A DNA stretch of 64,000 nucleotides from Hymenoscyphus infarciens (Eukaryota > Ascomycota > Leotiomycetes > Helotiales > Helotiaceae), in contig LLCB01000022.1 of the NCBI GenBank assembly GCA_001414345.1, positions 186,001 to 250,000 of the forward strand, written 5' to 3'. The translations under genes were made by a program, and so were the position numbers. A model generated the notes under the pieces. That model saw only the letters and a list, made by a program, of their open reading frames with translations, was not told where the DNA came from and did not search any database. Every line of letters begins with the position of its first letter. Within the stretch, counting starts at the first letter, position 1. Positions 57,168-64,000 of the stretch are shown here, one piece after another.

Positions 57168-57529
57168 GATATATAAGCGACTAGAGCGAGTAGAGAGCCT
57201 TTTTTAGAAGAAGAACTAGAAGACTATTAATACTAGCTTCTACTCTAGTATTATTATCTCTATTATAGACTTACTTCTTTAAAAATACTTATAAATAGAC
57301 TTTTAGTAAGATAATACTAAGAGACACTTTACTAAGTATACTATAAATACTCTTAAAGCTTATAGAATAGAGCTTATAAAGTAGTCTATAAATTTACTAG
57401 ATTTTAATTCTATAAAGATAGTTTAAAACTAGATAAAAGACTATATTTAGCTTTACTATCTAAATACTTACTTCTCTTATATTATGTCTAGAATAAAATA
57501 AACTAATAACTTAAATCTTCTAATATCTA

Positions 57530-60500
57530 ACTTTTAAAAATATCTTATATTTTTAAAGTATTTAAAGATTTTAAACTCTAACTTTTAAAACTCTTTTATT
57601 TTAAAGTATTAAACTTTAAAAGTCTTTTTATTTAAGAGTATTCTAATATCTAACTTTTAAATCTTTTATACTTTTAAAGTATTTAACTCTAGAATTTCTA
57701 ATCTTTTAGAGTATTAAACTCTAAAAGTCTTTCTATTTTAAAGTTTAATACTCTAAAAACTAAAAACTTAAAGATTTTAAAATCTAACTTTTAAATCTTT
57801 TATATTTTTAAAGTTTAATACTCTAAAAGTCTCTTTATTTTAGAGTATTAAACTCTTAAAAACTAGAAGTTATAAGAGTAAATTTATAATAAGAATATTT
57901 TTAAAGTATTAAACTCTAAAAGTCTTTTTATTTTAAAGTTTAATACTCTAAAAACTAAGATTCTAAAATCTAACTTTTAAATCTTTTATATTTTTAGAGT
58001 TTAATACTCTAAACGTCTCTTTGTTTTAGAGTATAAAACTCTTAAAAACTAGAAGTTATAAGAGTAAATTTATAATAAGAATATTTTTAGAATATTAAAC
58101 TCTAAAAGTCCTCTTATTTAAGAGTATTAAACTTTAAAATAAAAGAGTATTAAACTCTAAAATACTCTTTATTTTAGAGTTTAATACTCTTAAAATTAAT
58201 AACTTAAAGATTCTAGTAAATAACTTCTAAGTATCTTATATTTTTAGAGTATTAAACTCTAAATATCTCTCTATTTTAGAGTTTAATACTTTTAAAAGTA
58301 ATAACTTAAAATTCTTTAATTCTTAATCTTATAAATAATTTATTTTTCTAGAGTATTAAACTTCAAAATACTCTTTATTTTAGAGTTTAATACTCTTAAA
58401 ATTAATAGCTTAAAGATTCTAGTAAATAACTTCTAAGTATCTTATATTTTTAGAGTATTAAACTCTAAATATCTCTCTATTTTAGAGTTTAATACTTTTA
58501 AAAGTAATAACTTAAAATTCTTTAATTCTTAATCTTATAAATAATTTATTTTTCTAGAGTATTAAACTCTAAAATCCTTTCTATTTTAAAGTTTAATACT
58601 CTAAAAAATAATAACTTAAGATTCTAAAATCTAACTTTTAAATCTTTTATACTTTTAAAGTATTAAACTCTAGAATCACTTATATTTTAGAGTTTAATAC
58701 TCTTAAAATTATTACCTTAAAACTTATAATATCTAACTTTTAAGTTTTTTATATTTTTAAAGTATTAAACTCTTAAAAACTAGAAGCTATAAAAGTAAAG
58801 TTATTATAAGAATATTTTTAGAGTATTAAACTCTAAAATATAAAAGATTTTAGAGTTTAATACTCTAAAATAGAAAGACTTTTAGAGTTTAATACTTTAA
58901 AAATATAAAAGTTAGATATTATAAATTTTAAGTTATTAATTTTAAGAGTATTAAACTCTAGAATTCTCTTTATTTTAGAGTTTGAAACTCTTAAAAACTA
59001 GAAGCTATAAGAGTAAATTTATTATAAGAATATTTCTAAAATATTAAACTCTAAAAGTTACTCTATTTTAGAGTTTTAAACTTTTAAAATAATAGATTAA
59101 AGATTCTAAGATAATATAAATATATATATACTAATTTTATATATATACTAGTATTTAGTATATATTAAAAAGTAATATAAATCTCTTATTTAATCTCGTA
59201 TATCTTAGTATATATATTCTATTAAAAAAAGATTTAGATATAAATCTTTAAAAGTTTATATATATCTCTTCTTATATACTAGTTTTATAGTTATTAGTAT
59301 AACTTATAGTTATAAAAGCAATATAAAAAGAGTTATATTATTATTTATATATACTAAGTAAAGCTAGCTATAATACCTACTTAAGTAGCTCGTAAGTAAG
59401 AAGTATATATACTTACGTATACTAATCTAAGTTACTATTTACCTCTTAAATATATACTAATAATAGTACTATACTTTATAGTACTATCTAGGTTATAAAC
59501 TTAAAATATATTTACTAATATATATATATTTAAATAATTTATATAAGCTAAATAAACTTAAAGTCTTTTAAGTATTTTAAATATTAAATACTAACTAAAA
59601 GCCTTTTTATTATAAAGTATTAAACTTTAAAAGTTTCTCTATTTTAGAGTATAAAACTCTTAAAAACTAGAAGCTAGAAGAGTATATCTATTATAAGAAT
59701 ATTTTAGAGTATAAAACTCTAAAATCCTTTCTATTTTAGAGTATAATACTCTTAAATTAATAGCTTAAAAGTTTAATATTTTAATATTCTAGTTATATTA
59801 TTTTTTTAAAGTATTAAACTCTAAAATACTCTTTATTTTAGAGTTTAATACTTTTAAAATTAATAACTTAAAGATTCTAGTATCTAACTTCTAAGTATCT
59901 TATATTTTTAGAGTATTAAACTCTAAATTCCTTTCTTTCTATTTTAAAGTTTAATACTCTTAAAATACTAGGTTAAAGATTCTAACTTCTAAAGTCTTTA
60001 AGTATTTTAAGTATTAAGTACTAACTAAAAGCCTTTCTATTTTAATATAATAAACTCTAAAATCCTTTCTATTTTAAAGTTTAATACTCTTAAAAATAAT
60101 AACTTAAAATAATTAAAACTTTAATCTTTTAATTAAATTAGTTTAGAGTATTAAACTTTAAAAGTCTTTCTATTTTAAAGTTTAATACTTTAAAAACTAA
60201 AAACTTAAAGATTTTAAAATCTAACTTTTAAATCTTTTATATTTTTAGAGTTTAATACTTTAAACGTCTCTTTATTTTAGAGTATTAAACTCTTAAAAAC
60301 TAGAAGTTATAAGAGTAAATTTATAATAAGAATATCTTTAGAGTATTAGACTCTAAAAGTCTTATTATTTTAGAGTTTAATACTTTAAGATATAAGAGTA
60401 TTAAACTCTAAAATCCTTTCTATTTTAGAGTTTAATACTCTTAAAATTAATAACTTAAGATTCTAAAATCTAACTTTTAAATCTTTTATACTTTTAAAGT

Positions 60501-60760
60501 ATTAAACTCTAGAATCTCTTATTTTAAAGTTTAATACTCTAAAAAAATAATAACTTAAGATTCTAAAATCTAACTTTTAAATCTTTTATACTTTTAAAGT
60601 ATTAAACTCTAAAATACTCTTTATTTTAGAGTTTAATACTCTTAAAATAGTAGGTTAAAGATTCTAATATCTAACTTCTAAGTATCTTATATTTTTAGAG
60701 TATTAAACTCTAAAATACTCTCTATCTTAGAGTTATAAACTTTTAAATAATAACTTAAAA
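57530..60760. repeat. AT-rich palindromic satellite with higher-order repeats
   Basis: Dozens of AGAGTATTAAACTCT words alternate with the inverse AGAGTTTAATACTCT, usually as close inverted pairs able to form hairpins. Between pairs are conserved spacers such as AACTTAAAGATTCTA and CTTATATTTTTAGAG. A near-identical 206-bp unit is tandemly repeated at 58171-58376 and 58377-58583. Another unit of about 180 bp recurs near 57770-58110 and 60190-60340. A non-satellite AT stretch interrupts at about 59100-59590. There is no coding sequence. Confidence 0.9.
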
Positions 60761-61517
60761 TATTTAATTCTTGAATATACTACCTTTTTCAAAACTTAAC
60801 TCGAACCCCAACTCCCAACTCCCAACTCCCAACTCCAAACTCCTCACTCCTCACTCCCAACTCCCAACTCCCAACTTAACCCACAACCATAACCAGGACC
60901 CTCAAAAGTTTTCAACAACTCTTCTCACAAGCACATCACATGACATCTCTCCAAACCACACATACGCAACTCCAAACCATCAGTCGCGTTCAAGTCACTC
61001 GGCACAAAGAAAGCCAAGTCAAGTCAAGTCATAACGCCCCCTAATTCTCCCACTAATGCTCAACTATTATACATCACATCCCAAGACCTATCCACCCTCT
61101 CCACCCTCCTCTCCACCCTTCAACCATACTTCAGCCACTACTCGACCTCGCCCTTCTTCCCTCTTCCCTCTTCCCTCTTCCCTCTTCCCTCTTCCCTCTT
61201 CAATTTTTAAAATACAACGAAAGATGATCCTTCAAGAGAAAATTTCAACTCAAAGAAATGGAATTAGCGAAAAGATCAGCTATCTAAGATGGATGTGCAA
61301 GCGAAAGAAGAAAACGACCACGAAAAAAAACAGGGACCAAGTCCACCCCCCTTTTAACGCCGACGCTAGATAATGAGATGATGCTGGATACCGAACCAAG
61401 GAAACTTTTCTTCCTTCTATACTTGTTGTGTGTTTGTGTTTGCTTGCGCACTTTGCATTACCGCCCTCTCCTGCTCCATCACTTGCCACCTTCGCCGCTC
61501 ACTCGTGAGATGCCCAA
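60761..61517. other. Boundary region with heptanucleotide repeats
   Basis: Composition changes abruptly to C-rich at about 60770. AACTCCC units repeat at 60810-60876 (with CTCACTC variants) and CCCTCTT units at about 61159-61200. The rest is probably the 3' UTR and flank of the VNX1-like gene. Confidence 0.7.
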
Positions 61518-64000
61518 TTAAAAAGCCATCCCAGAATGCCTCTTCCCAACAGTCTTGAAACTCTGAAAGGCACCCCCCTCATCCATAACATCAAACCTCG
61601 AAGCCCCCATATTCTCCAAATCCGTCATCCCCGAGAACCAGAACCCCACAATCACAACAAGGTAACTCAAAATAAGAATTGACCCCTTAAAGTAATTACT
61701 CTTACCCTCCCCATACATATAGCTCAGCAGGAAGACACAAAGAATCACAGTCACCATATCCCATTGCGGGAAGATAAGACTGAACGTGTAATCCACAGCA
61801 TCAGGTCCCATGATCCATTGTCCGGTGATGGCGCTGAAGAGTACGAGGGCAGGGATTTGGAGGAGACAGACTTGGAGGGCGTAGGCGGATCCGATTTCCA
61901 TCGAGAGAGCGATGTTTCCGTTCATAGCGAAGGAGATGGCATTCTACAAATTCAAAATTAGCTGCGAGCGAGTGGTGATTGGTTGGGAAAACGTACCAAG
62001 AATTCCGTCGTATTTGGAACCAGAGCGAACAGAGTGATTCCGAGGAACTTCTCATCAATTGCAACATTCTTCAACACCACGTCCACCGTGTTGACCAAGA
62101 TTTCAGCAATGAGTGCGTATAATAATGTCGCACCACACAAAATAACGGAACTCTTCATTCTGCTCCAATTAGGTGCATCGTGCCCACCACCAGTTGCATG
62201 TGCATCAGCTTCTGCAACCTCGTCAATGACTGGACCTGTTCGAATAGGAGGTTGTGCTTTGGAGACTGGGTTGTTGGCCGCAGCAGACGTTCTTCGAGGA
62301 GCTCGGGTGGCATCTCGAGCAGCAATTGTAGCAGCCGTGGCAGCCATTTCAGCAACTTCTCGTACTAGATTTGTGTTTTCTGCCTCTGACAGACCAGGAA
62401 TGCGTAGTTCAGACCGGACGCTGTCATTACCACCGCTCTTTGGAGGTGGGAGATGAGGAGTTTGAGCGCCACCATTTGCGCCAGACGTGAGAGGAGCCTG
62501 GAGGTTTCCATCTTCTCTTGGGCCAAGTCCTACTTGTTTTAGAGACTGACCTAGAATACGCTTGTAAAGTTGGGATTCCCGGATTTCAGCTCCACGAGCA
62601 GCTGCATCGCTGGAGCTTTGCTGAGTGCTACCATGTCTCTGCAGGCGTCCATGAGGTGCGCCTCCAAATGGTTGTTGCGAGCCAACCAAGTGAGTTGACT
62701 CTGTCATCTTTTTCTCATCCACTTCATTGTTCCATATAACGGCAGCATGTGTTCGGAGTGTGAACCATAAACCAATGACATACGACAGAAAGAGAAGCAT
62801 AGCTGCAAACCAACAATATGGCCGAATGGCCTCGATGTAGAATCTGTCGTTCAGAGCAGGTACTTGGGAGAAGTAGCAGCGGCGACAATCTCGACTGGGC
62901 GTGCTGTCATTGCTATCTACGCAGCTCAGGCAATTAAGCTCATGCTACAAAAACTGTCAGTATGGGCGCGGCTGAAAGAATTTACAAGATAACTCACAGT
63001 GCCATATATTTGATATAACAAGGTTGGTGCGAATGCGGCAATCACAGCAAAAAGCAACATGGTGGAGGTAACACCAGCTGATTTGACATTGAATCTTTGT
63101 GTCTTGCGCTTGATGGCACCAAAACACATGGAAAGTCCCGGGAGGAAGAGAATGCCGGCGAAGATACTCCCGATGATACTTCCCTCTACCAGCTGACCCT
63201 TTCCTTGATTTAGAGCAACGCAATACAAGAATACTTCAACCAAAGTTGAGAAGAAGGCATTGATAGCAGCACCAAGTCCCATGGAGGACTGTGCGGAAAT
63301 CGAGGCTACTGCTTGTCCGATGAAATAGGCGAGTGGGATGATTGAAAACAGTGCTGCCACGAACAAAAATGCCGGGTGGGTGATGGTCAATTCCATGTCG
63401 AAATACTCGACAAGCACCCAATAATCGAAGATCACAAACAAGACAACGCCCATCAGATTGATCAGGAAGATGTTAGTACCATCAATCGTATATTTCCAGT
63501 ATTTCGAGCCAACTGCACGATATGTGCAGAGTAAGATGGACGAGTTTGGGATGTTAGCACCTCGAGAATAGTCCGTGTCAGATTCAAAGGAAAGTGCCAA
63601 TGGATGCCTCCGTAGATGAGAGAATATTAGCATGGTGACTTTGCCCATGGGTATCCAGAAGACAAGGAACCAACAGATACCAGAGGCGAGTAGAAGTAGT
63701 GGTGTTACCAATCCATAGAAAAACAGAAAGAATATAACTCGACCGGTGTTCCATTCGCCACGACCGAAAAGTCTTCGTTTGGCTGGCATCACGGAGGATT
63801 CCCGAGGAGTGGTTCCACCTCGTCTTGAGCGACCGAGAAGACTGTCGGTCTCGCTGACACCGGAATCGATGCTCCTTCTTGATCTTCCTACGATGGATCG
63901 GCTTCCTTGTGGGCCGAAGAACAATCGCCCGTCTTCAATATCACCACTTTGCCATTGCTCATACTCTGTGATACTCCGTCCCTCGCCTTCGTCTTCGTGA
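61518..64000 (-). CDS. VNX1-like vacuolar cation/H+ antiporter, N-terminus beyond window
   Basis: Three exons are visible, 62998..64000 (open at the window end), 61997..62944 and 61518..61943. They are joined in phase over 53-bp introns (donors GTGAGT and GTACGT). The visible protein is about 792 residues with many membrane segments. The Ca2+/cation exchanger repeats are present: GLGAAINAFFSTLVEVFLYC in the first half and ALVPNTTEFLNAISFAMNGN in the second, the latter split by the intron. A long loop rich in Ala, Gly and Ser separates the halves. This arrangement with an extended N-terminus matches yeast Vnx1 (low-affinity Na+/K+ exchange for H+ at the vacuole or endosome) more than the shorter Vcx1. 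The visible N-terminal part is acidic and Arg/Ser-rich. The start codon lies outside the window. Confidence 0.88.

Larger units (their letters stand above)
53760..57430 (+). pseudogene. Second Tc1-type transposase relic, split by an LTR element
   Basis: Reading through TAA/TAG, one plus frame runs from about 53780 (VLRRVEEKYYKNYIVARY) to the LTR element at 53867. It resumes at 57168 after removing the element and one copy of its GATAT duplication. Downstream it shows two stops then DNTKRHFTKYT, 34 residues later LDFNSIK in place of the family's PDLNPIE, then a stop at the Trp position and KDYI. Pro to Leu or Ser and Glu to Lys are all C/T or G/A transitions, as RIP would make. The frame continuity across the insertion shows the order of events. 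Confidence 0.75.

Noticed and set aside
1..64000. tRNA, rRNA, CRISPR arrays, secondary-metabolite cluster
   Set aside because: I scanned for T-arm and anticodon-like patterns, regular spacer arrays and large synthase motifs and found none. A dedicated tRNA and covariance-model search would be the decisive test.

Overview
The window looks like nuclear DNA of a filamentous ascomycete (Pezizomycotina). Genes have short introns (about 50-110 bp, a few longer) with GTAAGT-type donors and CTAAC-type branch points. The products are typical of that group: a PIN4/Cip-type RRM+R3H protein, an HSF-family activator, CWC27, deoxyhypusine synthase, an Snt1/NCoR-like Set3-complex subunit, a heme-thiolate peroxidase and a VNX1-type vacuolar antiporter. 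A leotiomycete such as a Sclerotinia/Botrytis relative would fit, but the sequence does not prove it.

The layout is two-speed. Gene-bearing DNA of ordinary base composition (about 1-39.4 kb, 46.2-50.7 kb and 60.8-64 kb) alternates with two very AT-rich blocks (39.4-46.2 kb and 50.9-60.8 kb). In those blocks CA/TG dinucleotides are nearly absent and TA is abundant. Broken reading frames there carry TAA/TAG where Gln or Trp codons are expected. This is the signature of repeat-induced point mutation (RIP) in a CpA context. Smaller mobile elements also sit among the genes: a RIP-killed Tc1/mariner copy at 8.7-10.1 kb and a 541-bp inverted-repeat element with an 8-bp target duplication at 10.8-11.4 kb.

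Region by region: a truncated secreted-protein gene at 1-193; the PIN4-like gene (2965-5009, minus); about 7.9 kb without a convincing gene but with the two DNA transposons; a six-exon gene for a secreted repeat-rich protein (12906-15811, plus); HSF (17829-20075, minus); CWC27 (21259-22872, minus); an Asn/Tyr-rich unknown (24168-25409, plus); two weak coding candidates; deoxyhypusine synthase (28541-29949, minus), divergent from the 2231-residue Snt1-like gene (31602-38297, plus); a 6.8-kb inverted-repeat element; a chloroperoxidase-type gene (47325-48335, plus), convergent with an unrecognised three-exon gene (48830-50627, minus), with a 75-bp tandem repeat between them; then 10 kb of nested repeats; and finally the VNX1-like gene running off the right end.

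The 10-kb block is the most structured part. A 3300-bp LTR element (two 345-bp LTRs, GATAT target duplication) is inserted inside the transposase relic of another Tc1-type element. That relic is embedded in an AT-rich satellite whose unit is an inverted repeat around AGAGTTTAATACTCT. Parts of the satellite form nearly identical higher-order tandem copies, so it seems to have kept changing after RIP. No operon-like or secondary-metabolite cluster is visible. The genes are mostly independent housekeeping or regulatory loci, and the repeat-bounded peroxidase gene and the unknown gene form an island between the two AT-rich blocks.
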